NCBI GenBank assembly: GCA_030268105.1 | Contig: BSDZ01000101.1 | Location: 558,001-622,000, forward strand | Direction of reading: 5' to 3' | DNA from: Volvox africanus | Lineage: Eukaryota > Chlorophyta > Chlorophyceae > Chlamydomonadales > Volvocaceae | Length of the DNA stretch: 64,000 nt | Part shown: positions 12,695 to 24,902 of the stretch, one piece after another | Numbering within the stretch: position 1 is the stretch's first letter | Layout: each line of letters opens with the position of its first letter | Notes under the pieces: generated by a model | What the model saw: only the letters and a program-made list of their open reading frames with translations | The model's database searches: none | What the model was told of the DNA's origin: nothing | Made by a program: the position numbers and the translations under genes

Positions 12695-15600
12695 GATTCC
12701 CAAATGTTTAATGACAGAGACAGTAGGGTATACGTCGCAAAGTGAAGGTCACTAAGATGCCTTGCTGTCGGAGCACGTAAATCATAGTCACATTAGCAGC
12801 CTTAAGCGTGAAGCTGTCGCCAAAATCCAGTTTGCTATACGTTGACACGGCCCGGATTGCATTTGGCTGGCGAAGGGGGTTTTCAGTACGGTAAGTATGT
12901 CAATGAGTCCTAAGGAGTCGGGCGGCAGCATACAAATGTACATTTACGCTTGCATATTCTGTTTTCTTTAAGTTTACCTAAGTTTACGCGCAGGTCGGCA
13001 AGTTGGTCGCGTCGGCATCTTAAGGCTGCGAACAATCACATCGTGCAATGCACCAAAAAGCGCTGTGGGAAGATTCCTCCTGGTAGGCACAACCATAATG
13101 ATCCCGCTCACTGTTACATAAGAGACAAAGCTTTTATGTGAGTTCTTCTGTCCAACATCTAAGTCAGCAAAGTTCCATTCGTTCCCGTACCGTACTTGTC
13201 GATGACCATCGAAGATGGAATCCAATCAAACGGATAGACAATTCCTACAATTCCTACAGGATTAACACCAAGGCTATGCTGAAAACACCAAATAACATCA
13301 AAATGGCGACGACTGGCTGACCCGAGAAGAACCGCCCTCTCGGTGCAGCTCCTCCGCGCAGTTTTCGCCGAGACGTGAACCCTGGTTAATTCCGTGTTCA
13401 TCGCGGTTCTCAAAGGACGTCCTGATGCAGTGTCAGCGAGACCAAAGGTATTGGTGTCTACACGGATTTAGATGCGCGGATCCAGCCAGGAGCAGCCTCA
13501 CCGACGCATCGCATGGGCAAGCCTGGATCTACGGACTTCATCGCGAAATCGCAATCAAACAGTGTTCCGTCCGCAAATGAATCCCGACATAAAGTTGACA
13601 TGACAAGTAGTCCTCGGATTGACGTCCGGGATGCTTTGATAATTGAGAGGGGGATTGGGGAGGGTTTGCATCCCGGCAAGGAGCTATGGAACGAAGTCGG
13701 TGACGTAGCTCCATTCGTACACAGCTGAACGCTAGTCGCCCCGTGGAGGGGAATTTCGGCATGCAGGTGTAAAGCAGGCAGGGTTATACAGGTTGGATAC
13801 CCTGACGTTCTTAATGCCAGTCTCTTGAAACGCGGGTTGCAAGCCTCGCTCCGATGCTCTTGTTGTCACAGCGGCGTCGCTGATTGGCCTAGGGCCTTCG
13901 TCCTAGTCAGTCGGGTCTCGAAGAATCATAAAAGACATTAACAACATGCGTCCACAAGCTTAATGGGTGTGGGGCTGTATTCAATCCAACACCGCCGTAA
14001 CTTCGTTTCCAAACCGGGCTCGTGCTGTCGTACATAATAACCCTGATACACGCCTTGATATGCACCATGTCGATCACTCACACGGTATCATGGCAAGACG
14101 CCCTTCTCGTCCGACGATGGGTGAGGCCCCTGAGGGACCTGTCGGCAAAAGAAGCTGCTAAATAAACGAACAAAGCGCATGCACTCATCGCCCACGCACC
14201 CATTCCTCCGCCTCTACCGCCGCCTACCCTCCCCTTCAACCACTCCTTGTCGCAGCGGCAGCTCTCTAAACTTGCTTCGTAACCGTGACAGTGACCGCAA
14301 CACATTTTGGGACAGCCTGCGGCCCATCAGGTGACTGGACGACGGACCCCACCACAAATACGACCACGTCTCTAGGGAAGGTTCCACGAAGGTTCGACGT
14401 CTACTCCAGTTAGCCGGGTGTGTGAGTTGTGCCACCAGTGATACCAGAGACATCTGAACCTCGTGCGGGGGGAGACGGCCCCTTTCATCTGGGCACTGCC
14501 CAACTTCTCCCTCACATGTGGGGTTGGGGCAGAAATCATGGAAGGACTAGGTGTCACGACCAATGAGGTTACCGCGCGACTGCAACATAGCGCCATCCTC
14601 TGCGACCTCCCAGGATGGGGACCTCGGGGCAAGGCTGTGGGAGTTCAGCGAGCAGGCGGTGCAAGCTGAGGAAGCAGCAGCTGCGTCGCCAGCATCGGGA
14701 AATGCATAATGTGGAGAGTTGTAATCAATATGCGTTGCTTAGGATTGTGTATCTTTATCGAGGATGTGATCATAGTGAAGGAGTTTCGTAGTGTTTCGGA
14801 GATAATGAAATGTGGATCGAAGTTATGGTCAGAACAATGAAATGGCTTTCTTGTCGGATATTGTGACGCGACTGGCAGCTACGGGAAATAAAATGCCAGT
14901 TTTAGGGCTGGGTCCGGGATAGATATTGGTGATGTGATCCGATTCATGGGTTTAACTGGAAGGACCCAGGCCGTATGTTTGGTAAGCATGAACTAACTGT
15001 GTTGTCGTACAAGGTCTTCAAGGCTGATATGTCCATGTGATCCACTTGTAAAGCATGGATATATGCAGAAGTGAAGCATTTATCCTGGGTAAGGAAGAGA
15101 TGGGGAAGAAACGTGTTTCGCTGTAGGGGACTCAGGTACTCAGTTGGCTGGGGGTTTAGGCGCTGCACTCTTCCGGTACGAAACAACTTCAAATTGTTCT
15201 CAGCAACAGACTTCACAAGTGGGATCGTTCTCTGCTAAAACCTCTGCTCTCAAAGTATGACCCCATGAATATGCCCGGCACCAACCCTAGTAAGTGCATT
15301 CGATTTTTGAGTCTTACTTCGAATTATGATTCCCCTGATGGTGTGAAAGGGCAGGCGAGCATCGAGCAGCATTTGTATCACATCGAACCAGCTTGTCAGA
15401 ACCACTTTCACGCGCTCCACAGATCCACAATACCGTGTGCATGAGACCTTACGGGGTTCTGATCCTTCAGCTGGGCGTTGCAGCCTGTCCGTTGTCCGTT
15501 GTCCGTTGCCAGTAGCTGCAAGTCTAGCACCACCGCCACCACCACCACCACCACCAAGAACAACACGAGTGTGTATGTTTGTGTGTGTGTGTCACGTGAC

Positions 15601-15722
15601 ATGTGACGTGTCGTACAAAAGGTGTTACCAGAACATACCAAGCACAGCAGATCACCAACCCCCATGCTATTTCTTAATTCACCTCCTCCCCGCTTTCCCC
15701 GCTTTCGTTCACGTACTCCCCT
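12695..15722. other. Intergenic, no gene seen
   Basis: Three kilobases with only short frames. I see no conserved motif, RNA gene or clear transposon end. It separates the Rieske gene start from the 3' end of BBS9. Confidence 0.5.
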
Positions 15723-18700
15723 TTACATACCCTCATACCTTGCCTCCCCTGCCTTCCCGCCCCCATCACCGCCCCCATCCACTCCCAACCCCGCCAGGGC
15801 CTGGTACTCTCCACTCCCAGGGCTCATCGCACCGAAACCACCATCTGCCCACCCGCTGCTGCCTGGACTCAGCACTGGACCTGGCGAGCGACCTGTTGCC
15901 GCCGCGGAGTTTGTGCTGTCGCCGATGCCGTCCTCCTCCGAAACCACGGTCAATCCTGGAACGGCTGGCGCCACAGGTACGGCGTGGGGTACGTCCGCCA
16001 GAGAATAGTCCCGATAGAGGGGCCTCTGTCCGCCCAACGCGGTGTTGCCGCTGCCGACCACCTCCCCCGGGCTCAACAGCTTCATGCCCCGGGCCATGCG
16101 CTCCAGAACCAGGGAGATGTGTTTGCGGAGGCGCTGGGTATCCTTAGCTGCGGTTAGCGGCGTTACCTGTTGGGGTGGGGTGGGGTGGGGGGGGGAGGTG
16201 TGCGGGGGACAAAGGGGGGACGAGAGAGAGGAATAGAAGTTATTAACATACGGTTCGGGCATTTTGTTTCGCATTATGGGTGGGAGATAGGTGGAGGCGC
16301 GAAAGCGAAAGCTAGGGGGCGAATATCCGACATAACATACACTCACACACTTTTCGCCTTTCCATTTTTCGGATGTGAGCAATACATTAATAGCCCGCAT
16401 GAAATATTTGATGCAACACAGAGCTGCTCAGCTGTATACGAACCCTGAAAGCCCAAAACGCTAAAAACTCTTCATTTCCCCAGGAAAACACACACGCACA
16501 CATAATCCGCAATCTCCTCCCCCTTGCAGCTTCCCCCCCCTCCAGACTCTCGCACCTGTACGGCCTGCTCCTTTGCGCTCTTGGCCAGACACGTTCGCAG
16601 CAGGTGGGTCATTGCCGCCTCCGTGATTTCCTCCCAGCCGATCTCGCTACCATCAATGACCTGTTGGGCCGTACATAAAACTTAATATGTCGCACAGAAA
16701 CCGTGCAGATTACGTAATGAGGAAACGGAGGTTGTGTAGCCTTTGTAGAAGAAGGGGCAGAAGGTGGAAGAATGCACCCAACCCCAACTCAGCGGCGGTC
16801 CCAGCTCCCCCACCTCCCCTCTTTTAGCTCCAATAAGCAAAACACCCAGACACGGTTCTGGCTAGCTGGTGTCGGACTGTCGCCAGTTCCGTGTGGAAAG
16901 ATACTCATAACCCACACACACGCACGCACATACACACACACACACACCCCTACACAAACATATACACACTCCACCCCCACCCCTACCTCCCACCCCCTCC
17001 CCCACCCCACCTGCGGTGAGATACACGCCTTCAGCACCGCAAACTCCGCCTCGTTGAGTGCGAATCTCCACCGCACCAGTAGCAACAGCAACTGAACACA
17101 ACCAGATAACCGACGTGAACGAATCGCCAGATCCGCCTGCGCGGCCTCCATGGAGGATCCAAGATCCATTATACTGCCATACGTCTCATCCATCAGAAGG
17201 TCGAGTTGATTCAGCGGTGCAGGGTTCTTATCCTACAGGGAAGAGATTACGAATGCGAAACACACACACACACATACATATATTATATGTACAGTCCGAG
17301 TACGAGTGCACAGAGAAGGGTCCTGCCAAGGAAAGCAAGTGGGGAGCAGGACATGGGGTAGGATTGAGCGCGGAGGGGGGTGGGGGCAGGACGGGGGACT
17401 TCGAAACAGCAAGTAACGGAAGTAGCAGTAGCGGTGTTGTACGATGTACCTTGAAGCGCATGAGCAACCGTTTTTCGATGTTACGGAACTGTACGGCACG
17501 GTCCTCCAGCTGAGTGCGCAGCTGCACTACCCGCTGACGTACAGCGAAGTGCTGCTCCACCACCTTCACATCGAAGCAGTGGGGGTTGGGGGCCAGTGTG
17601 TGTATGAGTACATGTAAGCGTGTGTGTGTGTGTGATTCACAGCTGTAGAACAGGTCAATCAAGATACGACGCGCAAGCCCCGAGCCGAACATAAAACCAG
17701 ACACGTTGACAGGCCGTAGCATTTCCATTGGCAGTAGCAATGTCGTGGCTATATCATTGCGTCGCGGTATATAAAAGATGACCCGGATGAGCATTAACTC
17801 TTCCAACCCCCGGTTTTCACAACCACAACAGCATCATTACCATTACCTCAGTTTCATCTACACTACAATGAACAATGCCGTACCTCATAGAAATCGTCCA
17901 ATGGCAGTGCGTCCTCGTACGACACCGTAAAAGGCCCCTCAGGGGCCGGCGGCAGCCCCGCCTCCGCCTCCGCGTAGTACTTAGCCAGGCGTGCAGTTAG
18001 CTCCTGTGAACCACGAGTAGGGCGGAGGGGGAGGGGAAGGGGGGTATCGTTCAAACGGACCCATGGGACACAGGGTATATGATATCGGGTTTCTTGATCC
18101 AGATCCTCCTTGCTGTTCACCCCCTCCCTCGTCCTCCTTGGCGCCCTCCCTCCCTACTTCAGTCAGGTCTCCGACTAATGCTTATCATCATCATCATCGG
18201 GCCATATATTTTCCTTATCTTTGTCGTATTTATCATTGCACACTCGGTACGACTCCACCGGCCCCCCCTTCTGGCCCCCGCCCAAGTTGTGTACGTATTG
18301 TTGCAATGCTCCCTCATCCCCGTCCGACCCGCGGAACCGCGCTTGGTTCGGTTGGTACGTGTGTGCGCACTTCGAGCTGGCCGGTTTGGGTGGATGGGTT
18401 GGTTGGGTTCAGGCGCTTGTAGGTTCTCTTTACAGGTGGGTCGGAAGGCGTGACAGCGCCAGCTTCGCCTCGGACTCAACACGGCTTTCACTTCGCCGCC
18501 AGCAATAAGGCAATAACGGTTTCCCTTCTTCGTTTCCCTGCTTTAATTCGCGGCCTTGGCGACTGCCTAGTCTTTACGTCACAGCTCGTTTCCACTTTTC
18601 CTGCTTGGGCCATCATTCCAACTTCACGGCTAGTACTCGTTTCTTGAGTATCAGCACCAGCTGGTTCGGTTTTCTCCGACTCCCCCCCTCCTCCTCACCG

Positions 18701-21700
18701 CCGCAATGAGCCACATCGCCTCGAGCACATCCGACTGAATGCGGTATCTCCCCCCGGCCTTGGACACCAAGATGGTCACGTCACCCGCACCGCCGTAGAA
18801 CTGAAACGACAACACGGTGGCGGTCCCGCTGCCCCCGTTGCCGCCACCCAGGCCCAGGGCTGCGCCGGCGCCCATCGCCGCTGCGCCGCCGGAGAGCGCC
18901 TGCAGGGGAGGGTGAGTGGGACGGTGAGTGGGAGGGGGAGTGGGACGGTGAGTGGGAGGGTGAGTGGGAGGGTGAGGGGGAGGGTGAGTGGGAGGGTGAG
19001 TAGGAGGGTGAGTGGGAGGGTGAGGGTGAGGGTGAGGGGGAGGGTGAGTAGGAGGGTGAGTGGGAGGGTGAGTGGGAGGGTGAGTGGGAGGGTGAGTGGG
19101 AGGGTGAGTGGGAGGGTGAGTGGGAGGGTGAGTGGGAGGGTGAGTGGGAGGGTGAGTGGGAGGGTGAGTGGGAGGGTGAGTGGGAGGGTGAGTGGGAGGG
19201 TGAGTGGGAGGGTGAGTGGGAGGGTGAGTGGGAGGGTGAGTGGGAGGGTGAGTGGGAGGGTGAGTAGGAGGGTGAGTGGGAGGGTGAGTGGGAGGGTGAG
19301 TGGGAGGGTGAGGGGGAGGGTGAGTGGGACGGTGAGTGGGAGGGTGAGTGGGAGGGTGAGGGGGAGGGTGAGTGGGAGGGTGAGTGGGAGGGTGAGTGGG
19401 AGGGTGAGGGTGAGGGGGAGGGGGAGGGGGAGTGGGAGGGTGAGTGGGAGGGTGAGTGGGAGGGTGAGTGGGAGGGTGAGGGGGAGGGTGAGTGGGAGGG
19501 TGAGTGGGAGGGTGAGTGGGAGGGTGAGTGGGAGGGTGAGTGGGAGGGTGAGGGTGAGGGGGAGGGAGAGGGTGAGTGGGAGGGTGAGTGGGAGGGTGAG
19601 TGGGAGGGTGAGTGGGAGGGTGAGTGGGAGGGTGAGTGGGAGGGTGAGTGGGAGGGTGAGTGGGAGGGTGAGTGGGAGGGTGAGTGGGAGGGTGAGTGGG
19701 AGGGTGAGTGGGAGGGTGAGTGGGAGGGTGAGTGGGAGGGTGAGTGGGAGGGTGAGTGGGAGGGTGAGTGGGAGGCGCACCATCTGGTGCCCACTACCTG
19801 ATGTTAGGGGGACTAAAAGCACACTGGACGAAATCGAGCAGGCCGCACAAACTGCACGCCAGCTGAGTGGGCTGTCCGAATGTGCAGCTTGATACAGGTC
19901 CTATCTAGCCTGAAAGTGCGACTGAAGGCAGGCTGCTGCTAAGTGTGATTTGACAAACCGCGATGGTGAAGGATGAGGGTGTGTGGGGAAGGAGCGTGAG
20001 GAGGGGGAAGGGGGCGGGGCGGCGAGCATCAGACATGCCGAGGCGCCATAACAAATGTGGCCACCAACGGGTGACATACGCAACGACACAAACTTCCCAA
20101 TGACGTCGGGATATGAAGACAAACTTGGATTTGCTGCTGACCTGCCATGTTTAGCCGTTGATGTTATGATTACTCCTTGGCTGTTGCTGTCGGCCCCCCT
20201 CCCGCACAGCACAGCAGTTTGATCGATCTGGTGGGAATTGAACCAGGAGATAGTGGCCCCCTCCCCCTCCCCCTCCCCCTCCCCCCTCATCCCCACCCCA
20301 GGCACCCAACCCTCCACTACCGCATTGGGCAATATCACATATGCACATTCACAAACGCAGGGGCCCCGCCCCCCACCGCCCCCACCTGCGCTACCCCGGG
20401 AGGTGCGGCCGCCAGCATGTCCTCAAACAAGGAGCCCAGAGGGGGCGGCGCGCGGTTGGTTGAGAGCGTCACCTTGTACTCTGAGAGAACAGGGGGGGGA
20501 CAGGGGGGGACAAGGGGGGGGGACAGGGGGGGACAAGGGGGGGGACAGGGGGGGACAAGGGTGGGGGACAGGGGGGGACAAGGGGGGGGACAAGGGGGGA
20601 CAAGGGGGGGGGAAAGGGGGGGGAGGCGCGAGTGTGCAGTGCGATAAATCGACAAAACACCCGTATTAAGGAATGCAGCCACAGACCCCGTATCAGACCC
20701 CGTGGCAAAGTGGGGACGGTCATGCTTAGCTGATATCACGCACCAAGCGGCAAAGGCTGAGGAGTGGGCATATGACACATGCGTGTATGAGTTATGTAAT
20801 GCTGCAGAGGGGCGAAAAGGCACACGCCACCGCTTCAGCCAATGCGTCATGACGGTCCCGAATCAAGGCCAGCGGCGGACTGCACCAGGGAGGGGAAGGG
20901 GGGAGGCGGAGTGGCGTTTCTAAACATGCACCGGTTGACGATTGGTGAGCGAGTAAGGGCGCGGGGGGGAGGGGTAAGGGGTTAGACGATGGCTTCATGT
21001 ACCAGATGTCAACCGAATGTACGAATAAGAGAACAGAAGATGTCGGAATGCCCCTCCCTGGTGCGGCTGCGCTCCTGATGTTGCGGCCCCCTCCCCCCTT
21101 TTTCGCAGTCCCCCTCCTCCCACGCAATCACCCCCGCCCCAACCCGCACGCCACCGTCGCGCTCCCCCACCTGCGTTCTTGACCGGCGGTATGACCTGAC
21201 AGAAGGCGCAGAGCGGCAGCGAGACGTCCAGCCGCTGGCTACGGGGTTCTCCAGCTGGGGGGAGGGGAAAGGGGGGGAGGAGGTGCTAGGAGAGGGGTGT
21301 GTGGGTCGTAGGGTTTTAGGTGGGGGGTACTTTGGGGGGATATGTTACGATGTCTCTCTCGCGGTTGCGGTTGCGGTTTCTTTGCGTTTCTCTCAACAGT
21401 CCCATTTCGTACATTCGTATTGCTCCCCAGTTCCCAGCCACCCCCACCTGCCCAACTGCCAACCCTTCCTCACCGAGCGTTCTAAACGTCGCAACCACCA
21501 AGGCAGTCGCGCTGGAGGGCAGTCCCGAGCCCGTGGCCAGGCTGATGAGCGCTACGGTGGGCTCCACGGCACTGGGGCTCACATTGGGGACGACGATCTC
21601 GGGCTGCGAGAAGAACAGACAGACGGACAGACGGACTCAGGGGAGGAAGGAAAGAAGCCATGCATGAATCAGATTTAAAGATGTACACGTGGGACATGGA

Positions 21701-24700
21701 CGCAAGGGATAACAAGTTTGCAGGACCCCAGTCTCCTTCTCCCCCTCCCCCAACATCCAGTACCAGACTCTTTTCACCAATCATATCCCCATTTTTACGA
21801 AGAAATCTTATATATTCGTAGTGTTTTTTATTATCAGGTGGTGGTGGTGGTGGTTGGTTGGTAGTTAGTTGTTTCAACTGCAATAGCAACACATACCCGT
21901 ACCCGTACCCGTACCAGTACCAGCGCTCTCGAGCATTCGCCCTCACCCCCTCCCTGCCTCTGCCCCTGCTCTTCCTCACCGCCACTGGCGTAAGGGGCTC
22001 AGGTGCCGTGATGGACAGGGTGAGGTTCTCCGCCGAGATGCCCCCCTGGAGCGCCAGGTAGAGCTTGACCGTGATGCGCTTGCCCCCAATCGCCGAGCTC
22101 AACGACGAGAGGTCCTCGAGACCCTCTCCCGTAATACTGTGACCCCGCGGCTGGTCCAGGCGGTGGGGGACCTGGGTGCGGTGGGTGAGAATTCACACAC
22201 ATTGAGGGGGAAGACGTGAGCGAATGAAGGGTGCGGTTATGTGATGGGGGCGGATAGGTATATAAATCTATCTATCTATCCACAAATCTATCTATATATT
22301 TATATATAGATAGATATAGATACAGATATATACAGATGTAAGTATAGAGATAGATGTAAATATGGATATATAGATATGTAGGTAGATAAATATATAGATA
22401 CATGTTTTGGACTATGGGAAGGATAGGAGAAGAGTTCTAATTTTTGTGGTAGTGAGATGGCAGCACAGGCAGTAGGTATACGAGCAGTCCATTGCACCAC
22501 CTCACTTCGGCCTCCTCCCTACCTCCCAAACCCCCCCTCCCGATCATTGACAATCCCTCCCTCGTAATCCCCCCAATCCCTCCCAGCCCCTCCCTTCTAG
22601 AGAGCTTTTATTATTTTTTTGCCCAACCATCACCCCAACCGACCCCCGCAAAAGGCGAGGTTATGCGAATGGGTTCACTCTGTCAAAATCTTGACCATCC
22701 CTCCCCCCTCCCCCCTCCCCCCGCACCTGCGCCCTCATGATAAGTTTCTCAGGTGGCTCCACGAGGCGGCCCCCTCCCGCCCCGCCCCCGTGATCCCGGA
22801 TGACCTGGGCCAGCTGGCGGTGCTCCCGCGCTATGGCCTCGTAGTCCAGCTCCTTGCTCTGGGGAAACAGGTCGCGGGGACGGTGGCGGAGTACGGCTGT
22901 GATGTGAAGTGCCAAGAAATCAAGGGACAAAACCTCAGACCCATACATGTCATGACCCATACCCGTACTCGTACCCGTACACAAACCCACAAGCGTATTG
23001 AATACCAAGATGGAGAGGGCGTGAGGGGAAGGGGGAGGGGAAGGGGGAAACGTGCGGGATACTCACCTATACCCCCCCTTTTCCCCTCCTCCCCCGATAT
23101 CCCTTTGAGACCCACCTCAGTGAAGCCCACCGGATTGAGCAGTGGCTCTGTGCCCAGGTAGCAGGCGGCCAGTCCGCCGCCATCGTCCAGCATCACCACC
23201 GCCCCGCGCATGGTCGGAAGGTCCGCCACCGCCACCGCCACGGGTTGCAGGTCGGCCTTGGCGGCCCAGGACAGCACCGAGGTGCGGTACACCAGGAGCG
23301 CCTTGGTATGTGTGGCCACGAGGAGGTTTTCTGGGGTAGACATCGCATAAGGGAGAGAGGGAAGGGGGGAGGGGGAAGGGAGGGAGGGGGAAGGGAGGGG
23401 ATGGGGGAGACAAAAATGGGTAATTCTTCCACGTACGGGACTGCCCATCTCCAATTCTCCCGCCCCCGTACTCTCCCGTCGCGACATCTTCTCACCCGCG
23501 CCCCCCGGCGTCTTGGCCCCTGGCACTGGGTATGTCGTACAACAGGCCGGGTGGTACTCGAGCCTCTTCTGGAAAGTGATCTGGCCCGCAGAGCTGAGTA
23601 CGAACAGGTTGTGCTCACCCAACACGACGATGTCCGCCTGGTGGGCTGTGTGCGGAGGGGGCGTGTGGTGTATGGGGCGGAGATGGGGGAGTGAGAGGGG
23701 CGGGGGGATAAGAGCGTGAATGCGAACAAACCTCCCCTTGTCTCCAGAACCCATCCCACTCCGTAAAATGGGGGCCCTCGCCCGTAAAGGCACACACCAT
23801 CACTTAAATCGGCCCTTCCACACCCATTGAAAACCGATCCCTCGCCCGTTACCCCCGTCCTACAGGCTCTTCCCACTTACGGCTGAGCCCCTGCGAGAAC
23901 CTTCCCACGCGGATGTCAATGGCGGCCTCGCCCAATACCACTCGCCAGTCGGCCTGTGTGTACGCATGTCGCACATGAGCATGTGCATATATAATTGTGA
24001 ATACGTGTGTGTATAGGAGGGGAGGTCTATTGCGGGGAAAGGCACGCGGCCATGCACCCACATGCGACAGACATAACCAAGGTAGCGGGGTAGACGCAGC
24101 AACCAGGAAACCGACGAGCCTCCTGCTTCGGGCGACGAGTCGACTACCCTTCCAAGCGTCCCTCACCCCGTGTCCCGCACACGCACATACAAATACACAC
24201 ATCCGTACCCCTCAACCCCCCACTGCAGGGGAAGGGAGGGCGCTTGGGCGGTGTTTCCCAGAGGTGGGGAAAGGGTCACCTGTGCCCTCACTTGGCCACA
24301 GCGCCAGACGCGGATAGGCAAGCGGGAACACACACACACACTCCGTACAGGGCTGACCCACCCCACCTGCATCTTCTTGGTTCCGGAGGCGGAAGCGGTG
24401 GCGCTGGTGGCTGCGGGGCCGGCGGCTGAGGCCCCTGAGCTCACCAGGTCCTTGGTTGGAGCTGCGGGGGGGGGGGGTAAGGGGTGCATCGTGAGGGGTG
24501 CATCGTGAGGGGTGCATCGTGAGGGGTGCATGTGCCCCAGGCGTCCGTTGCTCATCATAGGCATCCTTCCCCCCACCCTGGCCTGCAGTCCACCAGTCCA
24601 CCAGTCCGCCACTAACCCGCGACCTTCTCGGCACTGGCCGCTGCGATGACCTTGTACTTATACGCCTCCAGCTCCATTGCAGCGGTACATGTGATGAAGG

Positions 24701-24859
24701 TGTCGGACACATCCACGTAGGCGAGTGGCCCCGGAACCAAGAAGTTCGGCAGGTAGCGCGTGAAGGCCTGTGCCTCCGCCTCAAAGAAGTACAACTGACC
24801 GTCATAGGACTGCACGCAGATGTAGTCACAACCTGCGTATATATATATGTATACATTTG

Positions 24860-24902
<43 letters not shown>

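Noticed and set aside
18776..19892. Three overlapping ORFs of over 320 codons across the BBS9 intron satellite
   Set aside because: They translate a 12-base repeat with no stop in several frames on both strands; the region is an intron between well-supported exons.
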